DNA of 7,216 nt from an uncultured Flavobacteriales bacterium (GTDB taxonomy: Bacteria > Bacteroidota > Bacteroidia > Flavobacteriales_D > Parvicellaceae): positions 1-7,216 of the forward strand of contig CALDTD010000318.1 in the NCBI GenBank assembly GCA_937924345.1, in the 5' to 3' direction. Under the pieces are notes generated by a model, which ran no database searches, had not been told where the DNA came from, and worked only from the letters and a program-made list of their open reading frames with translations. Numbering within the stretch: position 1 is the stretch's first letter; the number at the start of each line of letters is the position of its first letter. Shown here piece after piece: positions 1 to 5,775 of this stretch. The translations under genes and the position numbers were made by a program.

Positions 1-608
1 GCTCCAATTTGATCTTCATCACTTCTGTCATCATCCCAAAGACCATCGGTTGGTTTAGCAACTTGAATACTGTTTATAATATTTAACTCTTTTGCTAATT
101 CAAATACTTCTGTTTTTGTTAAGTCAGCAATAGGAGAGAGGTCAACACCTCCATCGCCATATTTAGTAAAGAACCCTACACCAAAATCTTCTACTTTATT
201 ACCCGTTCCGGCTACTAAATAACCGTGATGCCCTGCAAAAGCATATAAAGTGGTCATTCTTAATCTTGCTCTTACATTTGCCATTGTCAAATGGTCTTGT
301 ATACTCGTTGGTATATCATTACTAAATTGCTGAAAAGACTTCGTTAAATCTGTAGTGTAAGAAGTTATCGAGTCAAATTTAGATTTAAGCCAAAAAATAT
401 GTTCATTACTTCTGTCAAATTGAGAAGGCGGTTGTATAATAGGCATGTTCAAAACAATTACTTTTTTACCCGTCATTGCACAAAGTGTTGAGGTAACCGC
501 AGAATCAATACCGCCAGAAACTCCAATTACAAAACCTTTAATGTTTGCGTTATTTGCATAACTATTTAGCCAGTTTACAATAAAATCTATTTTCGCTTTG
601 CTTTCCAT
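1..608 (-). CDS. nadE: NAD synthetase NadE (C-terminal end missing)
   Basis: This gene encodes NAD+ synthetase, which amidates nicotinic acid adenine dinucleotide to NAD+ using ATP in the cytoplasm, the last step of NAD synthesis. My minus-strand reading gives 202 complete codons from ATG at 608, beginning MESKAKIDFIVNWLNSYAN. The ATP-binding PP-loop SGGIDSAV lies at residues 31-38. The block GTGNKVEDFG (134-143), followed by FTKYGDGGVDLSPIADLTKTEV (in two parts, 147-158 and 159-168), and KPTDGLWDDDRSDE (185-198) are characteristic NadE substrate-binding segments. There is no N-terminal nitrilase (glutaminase) domain, so it is the short form, presumably ammonia-dependent. About 60 residues are probably cut off by the window edge, judging from the usual length near 260. 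A terminator at 641-672 separates it from the barrel gene before it, so it probably has its own promoter, although I found no convincing one in 609-640. A nadE next to gldB is known from other flavobacteria (from memory). Confidence 0.96.
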   Translation of the reverse strand, partial: MESKAKIDFIVNWLNSYANNANIKGFVIGVSGGIDSAVTSTLCAMTGKKVIVLNMPIIQPPSQFDRSNEHIFWLKSKFDSITSYTTDLTKSFQQFSNDIPTSIQDHLTMANVRARLRMTTLYAFAGHHGYLVAGTGNKVEDFGVGFFTKYGDGGVDLSPIADLTKTEVFELAKELNIINSIQVAKPTDGLWDDDRSDEDQIG

Positions 609-631
609 GTCTCTATATTATATAGTGTTTA

Positions 632-672
632 AAAATACAAAAAAAGCCCGAAAAATAATTTCCGAGCTTTTT
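632..672 (-). terminator. Intrinsic terminator of the outer-membrane barrel gene
   Basis: Positions 641-654 and 659-672 form a 14-bp stem with a 4-nt loop (655-658). Read on the minus strand, the stem is followed by a T-run (645-639) and a further T-rich stretch to 631. Two positions (648/665 and 651/662) are C-A mismatches on the plus strand but G-U pairs on the minus strand. The hairpin is therefore complete only in minus-strand RNA. It begins 20 nt past the stop codon of the barrel gene and ends just before nadE, so it should end the barrel transcript. Confidence 0.85.
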
Positions 673-692
673 AAATATATTTAATTTTTTGT

Positions 693-1526
693 TTAAAATA
701 AAATTCCAACCGTTAATGCAACACTTCCTGGTATTGCTTTTTGGTTAATTTCTTTAAAACCTACAGGTCGACTTCCGCTTGGCTCAGTAACAGTAAAATC
801 TTTTACACCTAAATATTTATCATCACCATTTAATGCATTAGAAAAGAAGTAGTTGTATGTTAAGTCAAAAAATAAAGAAGTAGAGCCAGATAAGTTGTAT
901 TCTGCTCCTCCTCCAAAAATTAATCCTGTTCTAGCAAAAGATGCTCCTGTGTTTAAATCTAAGTCTGTATTTGTTGGGGTTGAATTACCAAATTCTACTT
1001 CGTCTTCAACTATAGCTTTTGTCTTAATACCTAAGTTTAATCCAAATGTACCATAGTATTTGAAGTAACCTATTTCTTTAGTTTTCATTTTAAAAGCGAT
1101 AGGAATATTTACATAATTTATTTTATAGCGTCTGTTCTTTAGCCAAAAAGTAGAGTTTAGACTATCACTAAGATTTTCTGCCGTAAAATCTTGAAACTCT
1201 TCATCACGATTTAAGATATAAAAAACAGAATCTTTAGAAGATGCTTCAAAAAAACCTATTTTCCCTACCGAAGTTTGAATTCCAACACCACTTACAAAAG
1301 ATACAGTTTTACTCAATCTATATTCTACTTGAGCACCCCAACTATATCCTAAACCTGATCCATTGCTTACAAATTTCTTTTTGTTTGATGGGCTTAGCCA
1401 GTCAATAGAAAGACTTCCTTTAAGACCAAATCTAAGGTTCTTTGCTTCGTTAACTTCATTGTCTATTTGCCCAAAACTTAGGTTTGTCAATAAATATGCA
1501 GCGCTTAGAAGTAATATTTTTTTCAT
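693..1526 (-). CDS. Outer-membrane beta-barrel protein, PorT-like porin family
   Basis: The predicted protein has 277 residues with an N-terminal Sec signal peptide (MKKILLLSAAYLLTNLSFG, cleavage probably before Gln20). Alternating hydrophobic and polar strands with many Gly and aromatic residues run to the end, and the last residue is Phe, as in many outer-membrane barrels. Segments such as YKINYVNIPIAFKMKTKEIG (134-153) and YYGTFGLNLGIKTKA (157-171) resemble the 'outer membrane beta-barrel / PorT family' of Bacteroidota (about 8 strands expected). That family call comes from pattern memory, not from a search. The specific T9SS protein PorT/SprT is not claimed, because barrels of this group are numerous and diverge widely. 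The start is ATG at 1526, with a clear TAnnTTTG box about 47 nt upstream. The gene is divergent from gldB and shares its control region, which suggests but does not prove a link with the motility/secretion envelope machinery. Substrate and function are unknown. Confidence 0.85.
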   Translation of the reverse strand: MKKILLLSAAYLLTNLSFGQIDNEVNEAKNLRFGLKGSLSIDWLSPSNKKKFVSNGSGLGYSWGAQVEYRLSKTVSFVSGVGIQTSVGKIGFFEASSKDSVFYILNRDEEFQDFTAENLSDSLNSTFWLKNRRYKINYVNIPIAFKMKTKEIGYFKYYGTFGLNLGIKTKAIVEDEVEFGNSTPTNTDLDLNTGASFARTGLIFGGGAEYNLSGSTSLFFDLTYNYFFSNALNGDDKYLGVKDFTVTEPSGSRPVGFKEINQKAIPGSVALTVGILF

Positions 1527-1572
1527 AATAGTATGTGTTATTTTATTAAGTTATAATCTGATATTCTATTCG

Positions 1573-1608
1573 CAAAGCTAATAAATTTTTACCTTTGGTT
1601 AATACCAA
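1573..1608 (-). promoter_or_regulatory. Candidate promoter of the barrel gene
   Basis: On the minus strand, TAGCTTTG (1580 to 1573) matches the Bacteroidota -7 consensus TAnnTTTG exactly. The nearest upstream TTG is at 1608-1606, giving a 25-nt spacer, a little longer than the usual 19-21. Transcription would start near 1566-1569, leaving a leader of about 40 nt before ATG at 1526. The -7 box is convincing; the -33 assignment is weaker. Confidence 0.6.
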
Positions 1609-1620
1609 TAATATATTGGT
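1595..1620. repeat. TTGGT/ACCAA inverted repeats between divergent genes
   Basis: TTGGT occurs at 1595-1599 and 1616-1620, with its reverse complement ACCAA at 1604-1608. The right pair extends to a perfect 7-bp inverted repeat, ACCAATA (1604-1610) and TATTGGT (1614-1620), with a 3-nt centre. The left pair has a 4-nt centre. The TTG inside the right arms is the -33 candidate of each divergent promoter. The dyad may therefore be back-to-back promoter boxes, an operator, or both. Confidence 0.6.
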
Positions 1621-1646
1621 CGATTTTTTTTGTTTTTTTAACTTTG
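1616..1646 (+). promoter_or_regulatory. Promoter of gldB (gldBC)
   Basis: TTG at 1616-1618 and TAACTTTG at 1639-1646 are separated by 20 nt, matching the Bacteroidota sigma-ABfr pattern TTG / 19-21 nt / TAnnTTTG with no mismatch. The -7 box ends only 7 nt before the GTG start codon at 1654. Transcription is expected to begin at or very near the start codon. A T-rich tract (1624-1638) fills the spacer. Confidence 0.72.
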
Positions 1647-1653
1647 AAAGCTA

Positions 1654-2670
1654 GTGAAAGTACACATTAAATTCTATTTTATTTTTTTTGTTTTGTTTTT
1701 ATGCCAATGTACAGAAGACAAACTTAAAGTCGATGTTGAAGCTGTAGAAGTAGATATTACTACGCACAGATTAGAAAAAGAATTATTCGATTACAGCAAG
1801 ACAAATATAGATGAATTAAATCGTCATTTGATTAATAAATATGGAGATTTATACGAGATTTTTGTTAGTGAAATGATAGGAGAAGGTTCTGTTCACGATC
1901 CTTCTGTTGGAACTAGAATTGAACGCTTCCGAAAAGATAGTATTATTCAATTAATTAATGATGCAGTAACTAAAGAGTTTGGTGATTTTACAAATTATAC
2001 AGCTGATTTTGAAAAAGCATTTAAACACTACAGGTTTTATTTTCCCGATAGTGTAGTTCCAAATATTATAACTTTTTATTCAAATTTTAATGCAAAGATA
2101 TTTCCCGCAAACAATGTTTTGGCTATTGGGTTGGAAATGTATCTAGGGTCAGAAAATGATTACGTAAAACAAATTCCTCTTGATGTTCTTCCTCAATTTA
2201 TAAAAGATGATATGAATAAAAAATTCTTAGTCGCTGATGGAATGAAATATTGGTTGCTAAACCGTTTTTATGAAGATAATATTGGAGACGATTTTGTGGC
2301 AAAGGTTATTGAACTGGGTAAAATAATGTATTTATTGGATGCTATGCTTCCAGATGTGTCTGATGACATTAAAATTAATTATTCTCCTGAGGAGTTGAAA
2401 TGGGTACAAGAACACGAAGAGAATATTTGGAAAATTTTAGTAGATGAAGAGGTGCTTTATACTAAAAATCCAGTTGTGATTAATCAATACATTGTAGATG
2501 GCCCATTTACTAAGGGCTTACCAGATGAATCTCCCTCCAAAGTAGGAGTCTGGGTCGGATGGCAGATTGTAAGGGATTATGTAAATGAATCCAATATAGA
2601 TGTAAAGACTTTATTGAAAGAAAAAAATAATTTAAAAATTTTAAGAGCATATAAACACGGAAAAAGATGA
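1654..2670 (+). CDS. gldB: Gliding motility lipoprotein GldB
   Basis: GldB is a cell-envelope lipoprotein needed for gliding in Flavobacterium johnsoniae; its biochemical role is unresolved. The 338-residue product has a very hydrophobic N-terminus (residues 5-16) followed by Cys17 and Cys19, giving an unusual lipobox (FLCQC). Segments I recognise from the family are the mid-region NIITFYSNFNAKIFPANNVLAIGLEMYLG (in two parts, 137-150 and 151-165), GKIMYLLDAMLPD (222-234), and the C-terminal GPFTKGLPDESPSKVGVWVG (283-302) followed by WQIVRDY. The start is GTG at 1654. An in-frame TGA at 1645-1647 blocks extension, and there is no in-frame ATG before residue 74, so GTG is needed to keep the signal peptide. 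No ribosome-binding site is evident, and the promoter abuts the start, suggesting leaderless translation. The stop overlaps the gldC start (ATGA at 2667-2670), so the two genes are translationally coupled. Confidence 0.93.
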   Translation: MKVHIKFYFIFFVLFLCQCTEDKLKVDVEAVEVDITTHRLEKELFDYSKTNIDELNRHLINKYGDLYEIFVSEMIGEGSVHDPSVGTRIERFRKDSIIQLINDAVTKEFGDFTNYTADFEKAFKHYRFYFPDSVVPNIITFYSNFNAKIFPANNVLAIGLEMYLGSENDYVKQIPLDVLPQFIKDDMNKKFLVADGMKYWLLNRFYEDNIGDDFVAKVIELGKIMYLLDAMLPDVSDDIKINYSPEELKWVQEHEENIWKILVDEEVLYTKNPVVINQYIVDGPFTKGLPDESPSKVGVWVGWQIVRDYVNESNIDVKTLLKEKNNLKILRAYKHGKR

Positions 2671-3026
2671 GTAAAAAAATAAGTGATATCAATATAAAAG
2701 TTGGATTAGACGTAAATAATGTTCCAGAGAAAATTGCTTGGACTGCTAGCGATACTCAAAATGAGAGTCAGAATATTAAAGCTTTTTTGCTTTCTGTTTG
2801 GGACGAAAAAGAGCAGAATACTTTGCGTATGGATTTGTGGACTAAGGAGATGTCAGTAGAAGAAATGAATAAATTCTTTTTTCAAACTTATTTAACAATG
2901 GCTGATACATTTGAGCGTGCAACAAACGAAGACGGAATAGGAAATGCAATGCGTGATTTTGCAGAGTTTTTTGGGGAGAAAATGGGGGTGATTAAGCCAA
3001 CAGGAAAGTTTGATTCGCCTCAGTAA
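2667..3026 (+). CDS. gldC: Gliding motility protein GldC
   Basis: This small protein (119 residues) is associated with gliding in Flavobacterium, where gldC lies directly after gldB. From memory, its loss reduces rather than abolishes motility, and its mechanism is unknown. It has no signal peptide or membrane segment and is acidic, so it is probably cytoplasmic or peripherally bound. Family-like segments are KIAWTASD (22-29), LLSVWDEKEQNTLRMDLWTK (41-60), the helix MNKFFFQTYLTMADTFERAT (67-86) and the C-terminal MRDFAEFFGEKMGV (95-108). The ATG at 2667 lies inside the gldB stop (4-nt overlap), so translation is coupled and the pair is one operon. It is followed by a 141-nt gap holding a candidate promoter for the next gene. 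Confidence 0.93.
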   Translation: MSKKISDINIKVGLDVNNVPEKIAWTASDTQNESQNIKAFLLSVWDEKEQNTLRMDLWTKEMSVEEMNKFFFQTYLTMADTFERATNEDGIGNAMRDFAEFFGEKMGVIKPTGKFDSPQ

Positions 3027-3030
3027 GGTT

Positions 3031-3052
3031 ATTAACAATTCGCTGTGTTAAT
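3031..3052. repeat. Inverted repeat ATTAACA / TGTTAAT after gldC
   Basis: A perfect 7-bp inverted repeat (3031-3037 and 3046-3052) with an 8-nt spacer starts 4 nt after the gldC stop. There is no T-tract behind it, so it does not look like an intrinsic terminator. It could be a binding site or a weak hairpin protecting the gldBC mRNA end. Its half-site TTAACA recurs in the gldK leader. Confidence 0.4.
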
Positions 3053-3075
3053 CACAATTCAGGATGAAATTATTT

Positions 3076-3105
3076 TTGAATACTAACAAAATTTATATAC
3101 TTTAG
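3076..3105 (+). promoter_or_regulatory. Candidate promoter of the porP-gldKLM block
   Basis: TTG at 3076-3078 (within TTTTTG) is followed, after a 19-nt spacer, by TACTTTAG at 3098-3105. The latter differs from TAnnTTTG at one position. Spacing fits the Bacteroidota pattern. It would give a leader of about 55 nt before ATG at 3168. No equally good candidate was found in the gaps before gldK, gldL or gldM, which supports a single transcript from here. Confidence 0.45.
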
Positions 3106-3167
3106 CGAACTTGTAGTATTACAATAAAACTACTTTTTTTAACTAACTGATTAATTGTCAGAAAATT

Positions 3168-4121
3168 ATGAAAAAAATAATTACAGCTTTATCTGTTTTT
3201 GTTATTGCTTTTGCAGGAACAGCTCAACAAGATTATCAATTTACACACTACATGTTCGATAATCTGTCTTTCAATCCAGGTTATGCTGGTATTACAAACT
3301 CAATCTGTGCAACAGCTATGGGTAGACAACAGTGGGCTGGTTTTGAGGGTAGTCCTACTACTGGATTAGTTAATGTTCATGCTCCAATTAAATTGTTAAG
3401 AGGTGGGGTAGGTTTAACTTATTTAAATGATCAGTTAGGTTTTGAAAAGAATAATATAGTTAGATTATCATATTCTTACCATTTAGGAGGGATAGGTCCA
3501 GGTATATTAGGGATAGGTATTTCAGGAGGTATTGTTCAAAAGAGTATTAATGCTACTTGGGTAACTCCTGATGGAACTCCAGCATCAAATGATCCGACAA
3601 TTAACACAGGTGGCGTTATTGGAAACGCTTCAAGTATTTCTGAGTTAGTTTCTGATTTTAATCTAGGTGCTTTTTATCAAGCTCCTAATATGTATTTTGG
3701 ACTTTCTGCTACACATATTGGTCAGGCGGAAATGTTAGATTTAAATGTTCAAAATGTTCACCATTATTGGTTAACAGCTGGATACACGCATACCTTCAAT
3801 CCGAATTTAAAATTAAGACCTAATGTATTGGTTAAGTCTGATGTAGCTTCAACTCAAATTGATATCAATGCAAATGTTTTGTATAAAGATATGTTGTGGG
3901 GAGGATTGACATACAGACTTGGAGACGCAATTGCACCAATGATTGGTTACCAAAAGAAATTCCAAAATAATGCAACCTTAAGAATAGGTTATTCGTATGG
4001 GATAACTACTTCACAAATCAAAAATTACAGCAATGGTACTCACGACTTTATGGTTAACTACTGCTTTAATCTAGAGAAGCCACAAATTTTACAGAAATCA
4101 AAAAACCCAAGATTCTTATAA
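3168..4121 (+). CDS. porP: PorP/SprF family type IX secretion outer-membrane protein
   Basis: PorP/SprF proteins are outer-membrane barrels of the T9SS. SprF of F. johnsoniae is needed to place the adhesin SprB on the surface, and PorP of Porphyromonas gingivalis is needed for secretion. The 317-residue product has a signal peptide (MKKIITALSVFVIAFAGTAQ, cleavage around residue 19). It opens with the family signature QDYQFTHYMFDNLSFNPGYA (21-40), meaning 'Q-at-N-terminus, FNP-YAG', and contains WAGFEGSP (56-63). The C-terminus SKNPRFL closely matches the conserved family ending NPRFL. Gly- and aromatic-rich strands alternate throughout. It stands directly before gldK, the arrangement of the P. 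gingivalis porP-porK-L-M-N cluster, and no large adhesin gene adjoins it within this window. The symbol porP is chosen from position; sprF-type naming would be equally fair. A 117-nt gap separates it from gldK. Confidence 0.92.
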   Translation: MKKIITALSVFVIAFAGTAQQDYQFTHYMFDNLSFNPGYAGITNSICATAMGRQQWAGFEGSPTTGLVNVHAPIKLLRGGVGLTYLNDQLGFEKNNIVRLSYSYHLGGIGPGILGIGISGGIVQKSINATWVTPDGTPASNDPTINTGGVIGNASSISELVSDFNLGAFYQAPNMYFGLSATHIGQAEMLDLNVQNVHHYWLTAGYTHTFNPNLKLRPNVLVKSDVASTQIDINANVLYKDMLWGGLTYRLGDAIAPMIGYQKKFQNNATLRIGYSYGITTSQIKNYSNGTHDFMVNYCFNLEKPQILQKSKNPRFL

Positions 4122-4131
4122 AATTTATAAG
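4115..4131. repeat. 17-bp palindrome overlapping the porP stop codon
   Basis: CTTATAAA (4115-4122) and TTTATAAG (4124-4131) form a perfect 8-bp inverted repeat around one base, including the stop TAA at 4119-4121. As RNA it could fold a 7-bp A/U-rich hairpin with a 3-nt loop. There is no T-tract, so termination is unlikely. It may mark a processing or stability site between porP and gldK, or be chance in AT-rich DNA. Confidence 0.35.
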
Positions 4132-4214
4132 ATAATTGTAACTTTATTTTAAAGCCAGCGTTAACAGCTACTCAAACATTAGTTTTTATTAACAATTAAG
4201 AGTTGAAACAAAGG

Positions 4215-4235
4215 TTTGTTAAATTAACAAAGAGG
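4215..4235 (+). promoter_or_regulatory. Palindrome abutting the gldK ribosome-binding site
   Basis: TTTGTTAA (4215-4222) and TTAACAAA (4224-4231) form a perfect 17-bp palindrome centred on A4223. It runs directly into AGAGG (4231-4235), a Shine-Dalgarno-like stretch 3 nt before ATG at 4239. The AGAGG helps fix ATG 4239 as the gldK start. The palindrome could form a short hairpin next to the ribosome site or serve as a DNA-binding dyad. Confidence 0.45.
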
Positions 4236-4238
4236 TAT

Positions 4239-5720
4239 ATGAAAAAATTATTGTATTTCGCATTCGTCATCACTACATTTATTAGTTGTGGAAGTGGTAG
4301 CAGAGGAGAGTTAGTAGGAGTATTAGGTAGAGAAACTTGGTATCATAACAATCCGTTTGGTATGATGTATATTCCTGCTGGTGCTTACGAAATGGGTCAG
4401 AGTGATGAGGATGTTCCTTTTGTTCACTATACAAGAACAAAAACAGTCTCTGTTTCTGCATTTTACATGGATCAAATGGAAATTGATAATAACGAGTATC
4501 GTCAATTTGTTTATTGGGTAAGAGATTCTATAGCACGAAGAATTTTAGGTGCTGAAGATGAAACAACTTGGCTAGTTCCTACTTTAGATGACGAATTAGA
4601 AGAGAAAGATGCAGAAGATTGGAATTTAAATTGGAGAGAAAATTTAGATTTTGAAAAGTATGATGGAAATGATCTATTTCCATTATTGGCTGAAATGTTT
4701 TTACCTGAAAACGAACGTTTTTATAACCGTTTAGAAATAGATACACGAAAATTAAAGTTCGAATATTACTGGATAGATTTACAAGAGGCTGCTGTTAAAG
4801 GTCGACCAAAGGTTAAAAAATTATCCAATGCTGAGTATGAAGCTGGAAACGATGAACATAGAAAAGAAATGAATAATCCAGACCAACCTTTTCCTTACGA
4901 ACCAGGTGTTAAAAGAGGACAGGATTTGGATTTAGGATATAGAAACAGTAAAGGACAAAATAATGCTATAAGAGGACATGAAGACCGATCAAAGTTTATT
5001 ATTCATGAAATTATTAATGTTTACCCAGATACATTATGTTGGGTAAGAGATTTTACTTACAGTTATAATGAGCCTCAATCAAATATGTACTTTTGGCATC
5101 CTGCTTACGATGGTTATCCAGTTGTTGGAGTAACTTGGCAACAAGCAAATGCATTTGGTGTTTGGAGAACTCAATTAATGAACAGTTATAGATCTTCTAA
5201 TTGGGAGTCTTATGTACAGGATTTTAGATTGCCAACAGAAGCTGAATGGGAATATGCATCTAGAGGAGGTTTAGATGGAAGTCCATATCCTTGGGGTGGT
5301 CCTTACATCAGAAATTCAAGTGGTTGCTTCTTAGGAAACTTTAAGCCTATGAGAGGACGTTATATGGAAGATGGTGGTTTTCATACAGTTAGAACAGATC
5401 GGTACCATCCTAACGATTATGGATTATACTGTATGGCAGGTAACGTATCAGAGTGGTGTAGTACTGCATTTGATGAATCAGTTTATGAGTTTTCTCACGA
5501 TTTAAATCCAGAATATAAATATCATGCTCTAGATCATGACCCTCCATCTATGAAGCGCAAAGTTATTAGAGGTGGTTCTTGGAAAGATATAGGATATTTC
5601 TTACAAACTGGATCTAGAACATACGAATATCAAGACAGTGCTAAGTCTTATGTTGGATTTAGAAATGTAATGTCATACTTAGGTCGTGGAGGAGCGAATA
5701 AAGATGGTGATGAAGGTTAA
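4239..5720 (+). CDS. gldK: T9SS/gliding motility lipoprotein GldK (PorK)
   Basis: GldK is an outer-membrane lipoprotein that, with GldN, forms the periplasmic ring of the T9SS. The 493-residue product starts with a lipoprotein signal, MKKLLYFAFVITTFISC, Cys17 being the lipid site. It carries a split sulfatase-modifying-factor (FGE/SUMF1) fold. The first part is about 43-95 (YIPAGAYEMGQSDED, then FYMDQMEIDNNEYRQF). An acidic/charged insertion spans about 100-285. The second part is about 286-478, with PVVGVTWQQANAFGVWR (294-310), RLPTEAEWEYASRGG (330-344), GLYCMAGNVSEWC (395-407), RGGSW (444-448) and VGFR (472-475). The catalytic Cys pair of true formylglycine-generating enzymes is absent after RGGS (no Cys in 444-493), so it is a structural pseudoenzyme, as is known for GldK. 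The frame is open upstream to a TTG at 4203, but ATG 4239 with its AGAGG gives the proper signal peptide. gldL follows after 55 nt. Confidence 0.96.
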   Translation: MKKLLYFAFVITTFISCGSGSRGELVGVLGRETWYHNNPFGMMYIPAGAYEMGQSDEDVPFVHYTRTKTVSVSAFYMDQMEIDNNEYRQFVYWVRDSIARRILGAEDETTWLVPTLDDELEEKDAEDWNLNWRENLDFEKYDGNDLFPLLAEMFLPENERFYNRLEIDTRKLKFEYYWIDLQEAAVKGRPKVKKLSNAEYEAGNDEHRKEMNNPDQPFPYEPGVKRGQDLDLGYRNSKGQNNAIRGHEDRSKFIIHEIINVYPDTLCWVRDFTYSYNEPQSNMYFWHPAYDGYPVVGVTWQQANAFGVWRTQLMNSYRSSNWESYVQDFRLPTEAEWEYASRGGLDGSPYPWGGPYIRNSSGCFLGNFKPMRGRYMEDGGFHTVRTDRYHPNDYGLYCMAGNVSEWCSTAFDESVYEFSHDLNPEYKYHALDHDPPSMKRKVIRGGSWKDIGYFLQTGSRTYEYQDSAKSYVGFRNVMSYLGRGGANKDGDEG

Positions 5721-5775
5721 GAGTAACAAACAAGGTTTATTAAATATAAAGTCAAACAAATAAAAACAAGGAAAA

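Noticed and set aside
693..1526. Assignment of the barrel gene as PorT/SprT itself
   Set aside because: Only general barrel features are visible. SprT is, from memory, located near other genes, and no diagnostic motif was recognised.
853..1581. Plus-strand open frames at 853-1056 and 1363-1581
   Set aside because: They lie opposite the barrel gene, and their translations are low-complexity with no family resemblance. The barrel frame has a signal peptide and strand pattern.
1599..1608. TTAATACCAA shared with 6612-6621 as a repeat family
   Set aside because: A single 10-bp match between AT-rich gaps, partly in a stop codon context, is plausible by chance.
2510..2692. Minus-strand open frame over the end of gldB
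   Set aside because: It is antisense to the strongly conserved GPFTKGLP region of gldB and the gldB/gldC junction, with no start signals of its own.
3112..3140. Hairpin GTAGT/ACTAC (3113-3117, 3129-3133) followed by seven T, as a terminator or attenuator in the porP leader
   Set aside because: The stem is only 5 bp with an 11-nt loop, too weak to call. The pattern is expected by chance in AT-rich DNA.
4203..4238. Longer gldK reading from TTG at 4203
   Set aside because: It would put 12 mostly basic and polar residues before a complete lipoprotein signal. ATG 4239 has AGAGG just upstream and gives the expected N-terminus.
4323..4505. Minus-strand open frame inside gldK
   Set aside because: It is antisense to the FGE-like start of GldK and has no recognisable protein features.
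4239..5720. GldK as an active formylglycine-generating enzyme
   Set aside because: The catalytic cysteines after RGGS are missing, and the lipoprotein signal and T9SS context fit GldK.
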